From CAZCWX01 sp964502465 (lineage in GTDB: Bacteria > Desulfobacterota > Binatia > Bin18), in contig CAZCWX010000278.1 in assembly GCA_964502465.1 (NCBI GenBank), positions 1-9,766 of the forward strand: DNA of 9,766 nt, in the 5' to 3' direction. Position numbers and translations under genes: made by a program. Below, one piece after another: positions 1 through 6,260 of the stretch. The notes below the pieces were generated by a model. It ran no database searches. It saw only the letters and a program-made list of their open reading frames with translations, and was not told where the DNA came from. Positions within the stretch are counted from its first letter, which is position 1. Each line of letters starts with the position of its first letter.

Positions 1-75
1 TACGTGATGTGGAAGGGCACCCCCTACGCGCACGTCATGGTGCCTGTGGCTCCACGGCCGCAAAAGAAGCAGTAG
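1..75 (+). CDS. C-terminal end of an unidentified cassette gene (5' partial)
   Basis: Frame 1 is open from the first base to a TAG at 73-75 and encodes 24 residues, starting YVMWKGTPYAHV and ending in the basic, glutamine-rich tail RPQKKQ. The stop lies 16 bases before the left end of an attC site, which is the usual place for the stop of a cassette gene, and this is the main reason to call it a real gene end. I do not recognise the family from so short a tail. It could also be a chance open frame. Confidence 0.4.
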   Translation, partial: YVMWKGTPYAHVMVPVAPRPQKKQ

Positions 76-91
76 TTCCCTGTTACGGGAC

Positions 92-190
92 GCCTAACCA
101 GCGCCGTGCACGTGACCGCCGCTCAGTTCGGACTCTGTATGAACTGAAAGGCAGCGTGCTCGCGGCGGCCCGAGACGGCGGGCGTTGGGC
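92..190 (+). other. attC recombination site 1
   Basis: A 99-base imperfect inverted repeat with end boxes GCCTAAC (92-98) and GTTGGGC (184-190). The arms continue inward: GCGCCGT beside the left box pairs approximately with ACGGCGGGC beside the right box, and GACCGCCGC pairs with GCGGCGGCC further in. An integron integrase would act on the folded bottom strand and cut between G and TT of the right box. The site separates the partial gene at the left edge from the first acyl-CoA dehydrogenase cassette. The middle, with a GAACTGAAAGG-like stretch, resembles sites 3, 7 and 8. Confidence 0.72.
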
Positions 191-271
191 GGCTTATCAA
201 TGGCAGAGGGGCGAATGGCACTAGGGCGGCTGCTGGCGCCAGTACCAGGCATTGCCGCGCGGGAGGAACAC

Positions 272-1396
272 ATGGCAGAGAGAATCGTTGATCAGTGGAT
301 CCAAATCGTTGGCGAACTGGGTCCCGCGTTCGCAAAGCGTGCCGCGGGCAAGGATCTCGCTGGTGACTTCGTCACCGAGAACTACGCCGAGCTGAAGAAA
401 TGCAAGATCTTCTCCGCTGCCGTGCCAGCTGAGCTCGGCGGCGGCGGCGCCAGCCACGCGCAGATATGTCAGCTGCTGCGTGAGATGGCGCACTTTTGTC
501 CGTCGACCGCACTCGCGCTCTCGATGCACCAGCACCTCGTGGCCGCTGCGGTCTGGCGACATCTCCACGGCCAGCCGGCGGAGGCGCTCCTGCGGCGGGT
601 GGCTGAGGCCGAGCGCGTGTTGGTTAGCACAGGTGCTGGGGACTGGCTGGAATCAACGGGAAAGGCCGAGCGCACCGACGGCGGCTACCGCGTGACAGCC
701 GAGAAGCGGTTCGGTAGCGGCTGTCCGGCCGGCGATATCGCAGTCACGAGCGCCCCGTATGACGATCCGGGGGCCGGACCTAGCGTGCTGCACTTCCCGG
801 TACCGCTTGATGCCTCCGGAGTATCGATCCGGGAGGATTGGGACACGCTTGGCATGCGGGCCACGGGCTCGCACACGTTGGTTTTCAGAGACGTATTCAT
901 ACCCGAAGCCGCGATCGCTTTGAAGCGGCCCCGGGCGGGTTGGCACCCAGCCTTCAGCGTGATCGTCACGGTGGCGCCTCCGATTTATACCGCGCCCTAT
1001 GTCGGCGCCGCCGAGGCGGCGGCGGAGGTCGGCCGCACACACGCGCGGGAACACCCAGCTTCCCAACACCTCCCCTACCTAGTCGGCGAAATGGAGAACT
1101 CACTGACCGTTGCCCGCATGGCCCTCCGCGAGATGATCGACAACGCTGCTGGCTACGGCTTCGCGCCACAGGTCGAGCGCGCCAGCGCAGCCCTGGTCGC
1201 GAAGACTCTCGCGACAAATGCCGTGCAGACCGTGGTCTCCAAAGCAGTGGAGATCGTTGGTGGTGGCGCCTACTTCCGGCGTAGTCCACTTGAGCGGTTG
1301 TGGCGCGATGTCCAGGCAGCCCAGTTTCACCCGCTACCCGAGAAGAAGCAGCTCCTGTTCACGGGGCGTGTGGCCATGGGGCTTTCACCTGTGTGA
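272..1396 (+). CDS. Acyl-CoA dehydrogenase-family flavoprotein, cassette 1
   Basis: The protein has 374 residues from ATG 272, chosen because GGGAGGA at 261-267 lies 4 bases upstream. The longer open frame would start inside the attC. It has the full acyl-CoA dehydrogenase layout: a helical N-terminal domain with PAELGGGG near residues 52-59, a beta middle domain with WDTLGMRATGS near 190-200 followed by VFIPEA, and a helical C-terminal domain with EIVGGGAYFRRSPLERLWRD near 327-346. The family binds FAD and usually oxidises acyl-CoA at the alpha-beta bond in the cytoplasm. Where many dehydrogenases place the catalytic glutamate near the C-terminus, this one reads QAAQFHPL, closer to the DszC/SfnB-like flavin monooxygenase branch, so the substrate and even the reaction are open. 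It lies alone between two attC sites. Family call is firm, function is not. Confidence 0.9.
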   Translation: MAERIVDQWIQIVGELGPAFAKRAAGKDLAGDFVTENYAELKKCKIFSAAVPAELGGGGASHAQICQLLREMAHFCPSTALALSMHQHLVAAAVWRHLHGQPAEALLRRVAEAERVLVSTGAGDWLESTGKAERTDGGYRVTAEKRFGSGCPAGDIAVTSAPYDDPGAGPSVLHFPVPLDASGVSIREDWDTLGMRATGSHTLVFRDVFIPEAAIALKRPRAGWHPAFSVIVTVAPPIYTAPYVGAAEAAAEVGRTHAREHPASQHLPYLVGEMENSLTVARMALREMIDNAAGYGFAPQVERASAALVAKTLATNAVQTVVSKAVEIVGGGAYFRRSPLERLWRDVQAAQFHPLPEKKQLLFTGRVAMGLSPV

Positions 1397-1433
1397 CGGG
1401 CCCACGGGGAACAACGAGTGCCGTGCCGGTGCC

Positions 1434-1506
1434 GCCCAACCTCCCGGTGCAACGGACCGGACGCTCGCGCTGCTCGCGCTTCGGCCGCTGACGGCGGGCG
1501 TTAGCC
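1434..1506 (+). other. attC recombination site 2
   Basis: A 73-base site with end boxes GCCCAAC (1434-1440) and GTTAGCC (1500-1506). The arms around CGGTGCAACGGACCGG and CGGCCGCTGACGGCGGGC form the imperfect stem. It starts 37 bases after the stop of the first dehydrogenase gene and ends 28 bases before the start of the second, so it divides them into two cassettes. Its core (GCAACGGACCGG ... CGGCCGCTGA) differs from the long sites 1, 3, 7 and 8, which suggests a cassette of another origin. Confidence 0.82.
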
Positions 1507-1534
1507 CGCACTGAACAGAAAGGAGGAGATTCCT

Positions 1535-2743
1535 ATGGGGATGAAAGGAACCGAGCGGCAGCAACATTTTCTCACGGTAGCTGCCACCCACGCCGAGGAC
1601 TTCAAAACCCGTGTGACGCAACACGACCGCGAGAACACCTTTCCCTTTGAGAATGTGCAAGCTATGAAGGACTCCGGCTATACGAACATGACCGTACCGG
1701 AAGAACTCGGGGGCGGTGGCGTCAACGTCTTAGACTTCACCCTGGCACAGGAACGGTTGGCTTATGGGGATGGACCGACCGCGATTGCCGTCAATATGCA
1801 CCTACTGGCAGTGGGAATCTTTGCCGACTTCTGGCGTTTGGGCGAAGAGAGCCAGCGTTCCTTTCTCGAAACACTTGCCCGCGATCACCTGATCCTGGCT
1901 GCAGGTGCCAATGATTCCCGCATGAGCAGCGCTATTGGTTTAGGCGGACTCAATGATACCACCCGGCGTGCGGAAAAAGTGCCCGGCGGGTATCGCGTCA
2001 ATGGGCGTGCTGGCTTTGGCACCATGAGCGCCTGCGCCGATTTCCTGCTCGAGACCGCACATTACGACGATCCACAGAAAGGTCCCCGTTGTTTGGCCTT
2101 TGTCATCCCCACGAAAACCCCCGGCATTACCATCCAGAACAACTGGGACACGATGAGCATCCGCGCCTCGTCCAGCAATGATACGGTGTGGGAGAACGTG
2201 TTTGTTCCTGAGCAGAATATTTTAGACCGCCCAGCCCGTACCATGGATGCGTTCACGAATCTCCTGCTCGCCTGGGGAGTGCCCTCCTTAGACGTCTGCT
2301 ACCTGGGCCTTGCGCAGGCAGCACGCGATTATGCCATCAACTGGGTGAGTAACCGGACCCAAGCGCCGTTTGATCGTCCACAGAGCCACTATCCGGGCAA
2401 CCAATTTCTGGCCGCAGAGATGGAAATCGGGCTACGGGCGGCGCGGGCGCTGGTCGTGCAAACGGCTAGCGGGCTCAATGAGCCAGCTGTGCGGGCGAAT
2501 CCTCCCCTCATGGATCTCATTGTCTGCCATCAGTTTGTGATGGAGACGGCTTTTAGTGTTGTGGACAAGGCCATGCGTTTAGTCGGGGGAGCGGCGCTCT
2601 TCCGCTCCAGTCCCCTGGAGCAGATGTATCGGGACGCGCGGGCGGCACTCTTGCACCAGCCGTTTGCAGGCTACGACGGGCGAGGGTGGTTGGGGAAGCT
2701 GATATTTGGCATTGCGCCCGACACCATGCCCCGGTGGGTGTAA
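1535..2743 (+). CDS. Acyl-CoA dehydrogenase-family flavoprotein, cassette 2
   Basis: The protein has 402 residues. ATG 1535 has a strong AGGAGG at 1521-1526, 8 bases upstream and just outside the attC. The domains match the previous gene: N-terminal helical domain with PEELGGGG at 55-62, middle domain with NWDTMSIRASSS at 203-214 and VFVPEQ at 222-227, and C-terminal domain with RLVGGAALFRSSPLEQMYRD at 348-367. The position where many family members have the catalytic glutamate region reads ARAALLHQP, again unlike a classical acyl-CoA dehydrogenase and closer to flavin-dependent oxidases or monooxygenases of the same fold. It is a homologue, not a recent copy, of the preceding protein: motifs are shared but most residues differ and the codon use is less GC-rich. 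It is flanked by attC sites 2 and 3. Substrate unknown. Confidence 0.92.
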   Translation: MGMKGTERQQHFLTVAATHAEDFKTRVTQHDRENTFPFENVQAMKDSGYTNMTVPEELGGGGVNVLDFTLAQERLAYGDGPTAIAVNMHLLAVGIFADFWRLGEESQRSFLETLARDHLILAAGANDSRMSSAIGLGGLNDTTRRAEKVPGGYRVNGRAGFGTMSACADFLLETAHYDDPQKGPRCLAFVIPTKTPGITIQNNWDTMSIRASSSNDTVWENVFVPEQNILDRPARTMDAFTNLLLAWGVPSLDVCYLGLAQAARDYAINWVSNRTQAPFDRPQSHYPGNQFLAAEMEIGLRAARALVVQTASGLNEPAVRANPPLMDLIVCHQFVMETAFSVVDKAMRLVGGAALFRSSPLEQMYRDARAALLHQPFAGYDGRGWLGKLIFGIAPDTMPRWV

Positions 2744-2763
2744 CGGACAGCATCCAGAGCACG

Positions 2764-2861
2764 AGCTAACCACGGGCGGCACCGCATCGCCGCCCGTTTG
2801 CGGTTCCACTAAACCTGAAGGGCCGCGTTTGGGCGGCTCGCGGTGCGCGGGGGCGTTAGCC
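2764..2861 (+). other. attC recombination site 3
   Basis: A 98-base site. The left box is AGCTAAC (2764-2770, one base off the RYYYAAC rule) and the right box is GTTAGCC (2855-2861). The arms are long and clear: GGCACCGCATCGCCGCCC on the left faces GGGCGGCTCGCGGTGCGC on the right. It begins 20 bases after the stop of the second dehydrogenase gene. The middle has GCGGTTCC at 2800-2807, shared with sites 7 and 8. Confidence 0.85.
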
Positions 2862-2925
2862 AGCTTGTACGCTGTACTGCCACGAGGTACTTTTAGTTGA
2901 CGATCATTATCAAAGGATCAGAACA

Positions 2926-3315
2926 ATGTCTGACGTTCAATCTCTGCCTGAAACTGTGACTCCACAACCGACGGTGATCAGAACCAGCCGCGGGCTCTCG
3001 ATTGCTGGTACCCGGATTACCCTGTATAGCCTCTTGGATTACCTCCACGCTGGTTGGCCCCCCCACTTAATACGCGACGAGTTCAATCTCACGGACCCCC
3101 AGATAACGGAGGTCATGCAGTATATTGAAACGCACCGAGACGAAGTGGAAACCGAATATCAAGCCGTGCTCCAGCAGGCCGAAGAAAATCGCCAGTATTG
3201 GGAGGCGCGGAATAAGGAGCACCTCGCCAGGATCGCCGCCCTCCCACCGAAGCCAGGACAAGAAGAGCTGCGCGCCAAGTTGCAAGCGGCCAAAGCGAAG
3301 CTGGGCATGTCGTGA
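2926..3315 (+). CDS. DUF433-family antitoxin
   Basis: The protein has 129 residues. ATG 2926 is preceded by AAAGGA 8 bases upstream. Residues 18-65 carry the DUF433 pattern (IRTSRGLSIAGTRITLYSLLDYLHAGW, given here as a position range with key residues G28, T29, R30 and W44, then DEFNLTDPQI at 51-60), a winged-helix-like fold used by antitoxins to bind DNA. From about residue 66 to the end it is charged and helical, a likely coiled coil, which makes it longer than the usual DUF433 protein of about 75 residues. That tail probably holds the toxin. The stop overlaps the start of the next gene by 4 bases (GTGA), the arrangement expected of a co-translated antitoxin-toxin pair. Autorepression is typical of such pairs but no operator is obvious here. 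Confidence 0.85.
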   Translation: MSDVQSLPETVTPQPTVIRTSRGLSIAGTRITLYSLLDYLHAGWPPHLIRDEFNLTDPQITEVMQYIETHRDEVETEYQAVLQQAEENRQYWEARNKEHLARIAALPPKPGQEELRAKLQAAKAKLGMS

Positions 3316-3707
3316 TCACCATTCTCGTTGACCATGACATTGAAGGACAGGCCCTCACTCTCTGGGGAACACTGGCAGCGGAAGGCTGGTTAACGCTCTT
3401 GCCACTCCAATTGGTCACATTTGCTCAGATTGGCTTGCCGGTAGACAGCAGCGACCGAATCATATGGCGTACAGCACAAGCCCGAGGAATGGTGCTCTTA
3501 ACGCACAACCGCAACATGAGAGGCGACGACTCATTGGAACAAACTATCCGTGAGGAAAATACTCTGGCCGCGTTGCCGGTAGTCACCATTGGCAGAATTG
3601 ATCGCATCCGCGAGCGATCCTACCGTGAACGGTGCGCGGTACGATTGGTTGAAATTGGGTTGGACATAGAAACGTACTTGGGTGTCGGAAGGATTTTTAT
3701 TCCGTAG
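3312..3707 (+). CDS. DUF5615 PIN-like toxin
   Basis: The protein has 131 residues and starts at GTG 3312, inside the stop of the DUF433 gene. The N-terminus MITILVDHDIEG gives the first acidic residues (D7, D9) of the PIN-like fold. D45 and D48 in VDSSDR follow, and VLLTHNRNM at 61-69 matches the strand carrying the last catalytic positions in DUF5615 proteins. PIN-like proteins of this type are predicted metal-dependent ribonucleases held by the DUF433 partner. The stop is 7 bases before attC 4, so both genes share one cassette. The His-Asn pair in THNRN, where many relatives have an Asp, may mean altered or weak catalysis. The toxin role is inferred from family and pairing. Confidence 0.82.
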   Translation: MITILVDHDIEGQALTLWGTLAAEGWLTLLPLQLVTFAQIGLPVDSSDRIIWRTAQARGMVLLTHNRNMRGDDSLEQTIREENTLAALPVVTIGRIDRIRERSYRERCAVRLVEIGLDIETYLGVGRIFIP

Positions 3708-3714
3708 CGGGGCT

Positions 3715-3783
3715 GGCTAACCCCTATCAGGCCTCCGGTGTCAAGAGGACAGACGGATGCACTGCGCGGAGGCGGGGTGAGCC
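3715..3783 (+). other. attC-like site 4, degenerate
   Basis: An inverted repeat directly after the toxin stop. GGCTAACCCC (3715-3724) faces GGGGTGAGCC (3774-3783) with one mismatch, and inner arms GCCTCCG (3731-3737) and CGGAGGC (3767-3773) pair perfectly. The left box is canonical, but the right box reads GTGAGCC where GTTRRRY is expected. Length (69 bases) and position fit an attC. The changed T next to the G/TT cleavage point would probably stop recombination. Confidence 0.55.
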
Positions 3784-4693
3784 TCGGCGAAACCAGTGAT
3801 GATGGCGTCTCGCCAAGCGGTTGCGGCTGACTGGATTTCGGTTGCTGGTCACAGCCTCGGGCTGCACCACACACCTCTTGAGGGGCGATGTTCTCGTATG
3901 CGTGGATAGGAGAACAGCAGTGCCCGCAGACACTGCACCCGAGAAATTCTTCTGTGCCCTCGTCCCAGTCTTTTCAAAGCGGCGGGTTGTGTCCGCAGAC
4001 ACTCCTCGTGAGTTCCAGACTCGGCGGAGGGGCAGCCACGGGGCCCTTGGTGACGGAGCACCAAGCAGATGAGCGAGAGAGATAGTCCAATCACAGCCTG
4101 AGGCTCTGGGCTTTGGTCCAGATGCTCCTCACACAGTCCGCGCTGTATAGATAAGGAAGGAACATCACGCGGGCTCTGCCCGCTGTGGGCCAGTGAGACG
4201 GCGGGCTCCCTCTCTCCCCTCAGCGGTGACGCAGAGACAAAGCGCTGGAGAGCAAACGCTGGTTCCCGCGTGAGCATATAGTACACGGCCCGCGCCAGCT
4301 TGTGGGCGTCAATCTTCTCGTTCTTGGCTTTGCCATCGTGAATCGCTTTCATATAGAGCGCATGCCCCAAGACAAAGGTGATGCCTTCCTTCCGACAGAG
4401 GTCCGCCACCCACTACCACGTAACCATACATTCGACGCCGACGACCAGATCCTCTCGATACGGCCTGAGCATGCGCAAAAATGCCTCGGGGGTCGTCGGC
4501 AGATTTTTATGGACCAGTTTCGTGCCATGCTGATCCAGGATACAGACGTACATCACCTTCGCATGTAGCTCGATACCGCAATAATGTTTATGCTGTCGAG
4601 TATAGAAATTCATCCAGGCTTCCTCCTTGTGGGGGTGAATTTTGGGTACAGCCACGATACCGCTGCCATTTGCAGCAGAGGAGTCCTGGATGA
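3784..4693 (-). mobile_element. Decayed IS110-family insertion sequence
   Basis: The interval between attC sites 4 and 5 contains only an IS110-type element read on the - strand. It includes the transposase remnant (4613 down to about 4250), a short leader of about 80 bases, and about 450 bases beyond the last recognisable transposase residues with no gene I can support. That tail holds short repeats: CACAGCCT occurs at about 3851 and 4094, and CCGCAGACACT occurs near 3924 and 3992. IS110 elements have no long terminal inverted repeats, so the ends are estimates. The leader end runs up to the damaged left arm of attC 5, which recalls the IS1111-attC group that targets attC sites. The long non-coding tail could in principle hold a bridge RNA, as in the IS1111 subgroup, but I cannot show that. 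Confidence 0.6.
3849..4613 (-). pseudogene. IS110-family transposase, internally deleted, amber codon
   Basis: The gene starts at ATG 4613 with AAGGAGG 8 bases upstream. The reading begins MNFYTRQHKHYCGIELHAKV and matches the N-terminal DEDD (RuvC-like) domain of IS110 transposases, with CGIELH in place of the more usual CGIDLH and GVECM for the second acidic residue. An in-frame TAG at 4415-4413 stands between two Trp codons. The same frame then goes on through ADLCRKEGITFVLGHALYMK to KNEKIDA, and about 4302-4310 it jumps directly to HKLARAVYYMLTREPAF, a motif of the transposase C-terminus. Most of the middle and the serine-bearing second domain (some 200 residues) are therefore missing. The frame stays open to 3849, but residues after about 4230 are not recognisable. 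It cannot encode an active recombinase. Confidence 0.8.
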
Positions 4694-4793
4694 GTATCAA
4701 GCCCGCTCCAGTGGGACGCGATCCCGCTTGCGGTTTAGAGTGAACGTGAAGGGTCGCGGTTGGGGCCTTGCCCCTGAGCGGGAAACGTTAGAC
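4694..4793 (+). other. attC-like site 5 with damaged left arm
   Basis: The right box is GTTAGAC (4787-4793), canonical. The inner arms are visible: CCCGCTCCAGTGGG (4702-4715) on the left faces CCCCTGAGCGGG (4771-4782) on the right. The left box should read about GTCTAAC just before the left arm, but the sequence there is GAGTATCAAG, which keeps little of it. The leader end of the IS110 remnant runs up to this point, so the loss may come from insertion and later decay. The site marks the start of the VapBC cassette. Confidence 0.5.
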
Positions 4794-4846
4794 TGCTCTC
4801 GCTGTTGCTGTTTCCCGCAACAATGGTAGAAGAAAAAGAGCGGATA

Positions 4847-4862
4847 ATAAGTTTATAAGTTT
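4847..4862 (+). promoter_or_regulatory. Tandem 8-base repeat upstream of the vapB-like gene
   Basis: ATAAGTTT occurs twice head to tail (4847-4854, 4855-4862) in the only AT-rich stretch of this region, which also has -10-like words GATAAT (4843-4848) and TATAAG (4854-4859). It sits 24 bases before the start codon and just inside the cassette. It may be the promoter and the site where the antitoxin complex binds. No convincing -35 element is seen. Confidence 0.3.
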
Positions 4863-4872
4863 CTTCTGTAAG

Positions 4873-4886
4873 GGAGGTATCCCTCC
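4873..4886 (+). promoter_or_regulatory. Shine-Dalgarno hairpin of the vapB-like gene
   Basis: GGAGG (4873-4877) and CCTCC (4882-4886) can pair across a 4-base loop TATC, directly before ATG 4887. The ribosome binding site would be closed in a 5-base stem, which could lower or regulate translation of the antitoxin. Confidence 0.4.
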
Positions 4887-5117
4887 ATGATGAGTCCGAC
4901 ACTTGAGACGGAAATCCAGGAACAACTCTCTCAATTGCCGCTGGAACAACAGCGCCAGGTGTTGGAATTCGCACGCGCGCTCGTTGCCGCCCGCGTGCGC
5001 GGCGTGCCCGGGCGCGCATTGTTACGCTTTGCGGGCTTAGTGGAGACTGATGATCTTGCCTTGATGAAACAAGCGATCGAAGAAGACTGTGAACAGGTTC
5101 AGCCTAATGAGTGGTAG
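4887..5117 (+). CDS. VapB-like antitoxin (DUF2281-type)
   Basis: The protein has 76 residues and starts ATGATG with GGGAGG 9 bases upstream. The first 35 residues, TLETEIQEQLSQLPLEQQRQ followed by VLEFARAL, are the amphipathic helix pair typical of DUF2281-like antitoxins. The C-terminal part LLRFAGLVETDDL ... AIEEDCEQVQPNEW is the segment that in relatives wraps the PIN toxin. It overlaps the next gene by 11 bases, so the two are translated together. It is the first gene of the cassette between attC 5 and attC 6. The role as the antidote to the adjacent PIN protein follows from pairing and family, not from any residue-level proof. Confidence 0.85.
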   Translation: MMSPTLETEIQEQLSQLPLEQQRQVLEFARALVAARVRGVPGRALLRFAGLVETDDLALMKQAIEEDCEQVQPNEW

Positions 5118-5496
5118 AGTCCTGCTCGACACAAATATTGTGATCGCACTTTTTGCCAAAGAGGCGGTAATACAGCAGCGTTTAGCTGAAACAGACGAAG
5201 TGTTTGTCTCCAGTATCGTGCTGGGCGAACTCTATTACGGCGCGCAGAAATCTTCCCGAGTAGAAGCGAATCTCGCTCGGGTCACCACATTTGCCGCTGC
5301 TAACGCGGTCTTGGTGTGTGACACGGCAACAGCCCAGTATTATGGGACGATCAAAAACCACTTACGCGCGAAGGGATATCCGATTCCCGAAAATGACATA
5401 TGGATTGCCGCTACTGCTAGGCAACATCAGCTCACGCTTGTGACACGCGATGGGCATTTTCAAGCTGTGGAGGGGTTACTGGTTGAGCAGTGGTAA
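5107..5496 (+). CDS. VapC-type PIN-domain ribonuclease toxin
   Basis: The protein has 129 residues from ATG 5107, which overlaps the antitoxin stop. The start at 5107 is preferred to upstream GTG/TTG options because the PIN fold begins at once with GRVLLDTNIVIALF. The four acidic positions of an active PIN nuclease are all present: D8 in LLDTN, E41 in LGELYYG, D97 in PENDIWIAA and D115 in TRDGHF. VapC toxins cut tRNA or rRNA when freed from VapB. The gene ends with VEQW and a TAA 16 bases before the left box of attC 6, which is now split by a group II intron. Context: a complete toxin-antitoxin cassette whose recombination site has been disabled. Confidence 0.92.
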   Translation: MSGRVLLDTNIVIALFAKEAVIQQRLAETDEVFVSSIVLGELYYGAQKSSRVEANLARVTTFAAANAVLVCDTATAQYYGTIKNHLRAKGYPIPENDIWIAATARQHQLTLVTRDGHFQAVEGLLVEQW

Positions 5497-5517
5497 GGAT
5501 TCTACAGGCAAAGCCTA

Positions 5518-6144
5518 ATCGGGTAGCCAGGGAGGTCGCTCTCCCCGGCCCCCACACCACCGAGCAGGCGGGTCCGCACTCGGCGGTTCAGGCAGGAGGT
5601 GAGGCGAGAGCAGTCTCGCTCAAGGCTGGGTCGATGACCCTCCGCCGCAGAGCCGTTGCCCGGTGCGGGCCTGGCGTTGTCGAGGCGGTCATCCCCCCGC
5701 CTTGTCCTCCCTGTTCCGTCCTTCACTCGGTGCCGTATGGGCACTGGGCTCCTATGCCCTCGGCTGACTGCTGCTCCGCGCTCAGAGAGGATTCCTCCTC
5801 CCCGCCGTCACTTGCCGTGGCCCGCCCCTTCCCAGGACACGGAGCAGCTCTCCCCGGATAAGAACGTGAGTTATCACTGCACAAGTGCGACATGTACCCC
5901 AGTACTCCATCCCCTGGTTCACCGGACTTTGCGGTGTTGTGCCAACTCGTCCCAGGGAAGCGAGCCTTCTCTGCCGTTCGTGTTCCTCGCCTCGCAACGC
6001 GGTCGCCGGCTTCCTGCAGCCCTCGCCTCGCGGTGACGCCCTTGGCCTTGGACTCGTCGTTATCTTCCGGTATCTTACGACTCATGAAGGTGAACCTCCT
6101 ACAGGGGACTTGCACCCCCACACTCACGCCCATGCCGGGCGTAC
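5518..6144 (-). mobile_element. Group II intron without reverse transcriptase, IIC-attC type
   Basis: Read on the - strand, the intron begins GTACGCCCGGCATGGGCG, close to the usual GTGCG-type start, with a CGCCC/GGGCG hairpin at once after it. GGGG-TGCAAGT-CCCC (about 6118-6104) and the leader of domain I follow. It ends with domain V, domain VI and a terminal CCCGAT. The total is 627 bases, about the size of a ribozyme core alone. No part of a reverse transcriptase or maturase is seen in any frame, so it would need a protein supplied elsewhere. It lies opposite to the cassette genes and inside an attC stem, on the strand with TTGT before and TAGGC after the junctions, as group IIC-attC introns do. 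The exact ends could move by one or two bases. The open frames across it (such as 6157-5723 on the - strand) are products of ribozyme sequence. Confidence 0.85.
5526..5589 (-). ncRNA. Domains V and VI of the group II intron
   Basis: On the - strand ACCGCCGAG (5587-5579) pairs with CTCGGTGGT (5564-5556) over nine base pairs. A small internal bulge and a short GCG/CGC distal helix complete domain V. The lower strand carries CGC at the triad position, as in class IIC, where most other classes have AGC. Domain VI follows as a helix of GCCGGGGAG (5549-5541) with CTCCCTGGC (5534-5526). Domain V is the catalytic centre that binds two metal ions, and its intact pairing suggests a ribozyme that may still fold. 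Confidence 0.82.
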
Positions 6145-6260
6145 ACAATTCATTCAAGCCGAAGCCGCTTCGCGGCTCGGCTTAATTCAGGAGTTAGCCA
6201 TCATGACGTGGGGCGTCGCCACCACGGATGAAAAAGGAGAAGCCGAGGGGTAAGCTCTAG

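Larger units (their letters stand above)
5513..6199 (+). other. attC recombination site 6, split by a group II intron
   Basis: GCCTA at 5513-5517 joins AC at 6145-6146 to give a perfect GCCTAAC box once the intron between them is left out. The rest of the site follows at 6147-6199: arms around AAGCCGAAGCCG and CGGCTCGGCTT with a CTTCG tip, then the right box GTTAGCC (6193-6199). The rebuilt site is 60 bases long and closely resembles the short attC sites of aadA-type cassettes (AACAATTCATTCAAGCCG on the left, CGGCTTAATTCAGG on the right). In its present state the left box is broken, so the VapBC cassette is probably not mobile. Confidence 0.85.

Noticed and set aside
185..271. Longer start for the first acyl-CoA dehydrogenase (TTG 185)
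   Set aside because: It begins inside the attC right box. ATG 272 has a good Shine-Dalgarno sequence and matches the usual family start.
272..2743. The two acyl-CoA dehydrogenase genes as an ordinary two-gene operon
   Set aside because: A canonical attC lies between them and each has its own strong ribosome binding site, so separate cassettes explain the layout better.
5723..6157. Open frame of 144 codons on the - strand (MNELCTPGMGVSVG...)
   Set aside because: It overlaps the 5' two thirds of the group II intron ribozyme, runs across the intron-attC junction, and has no protein family features. It is a by-product of structured RNA sequence.
5490..6253. Several + strand open frames of 97-126 codons between VapC and the second IS110 element
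   Set aside because: Compositionally biased (Pro, Arg, Ser rich), mutually overlapping, without ribosome binding sites, and lying on the antisense of the intron.
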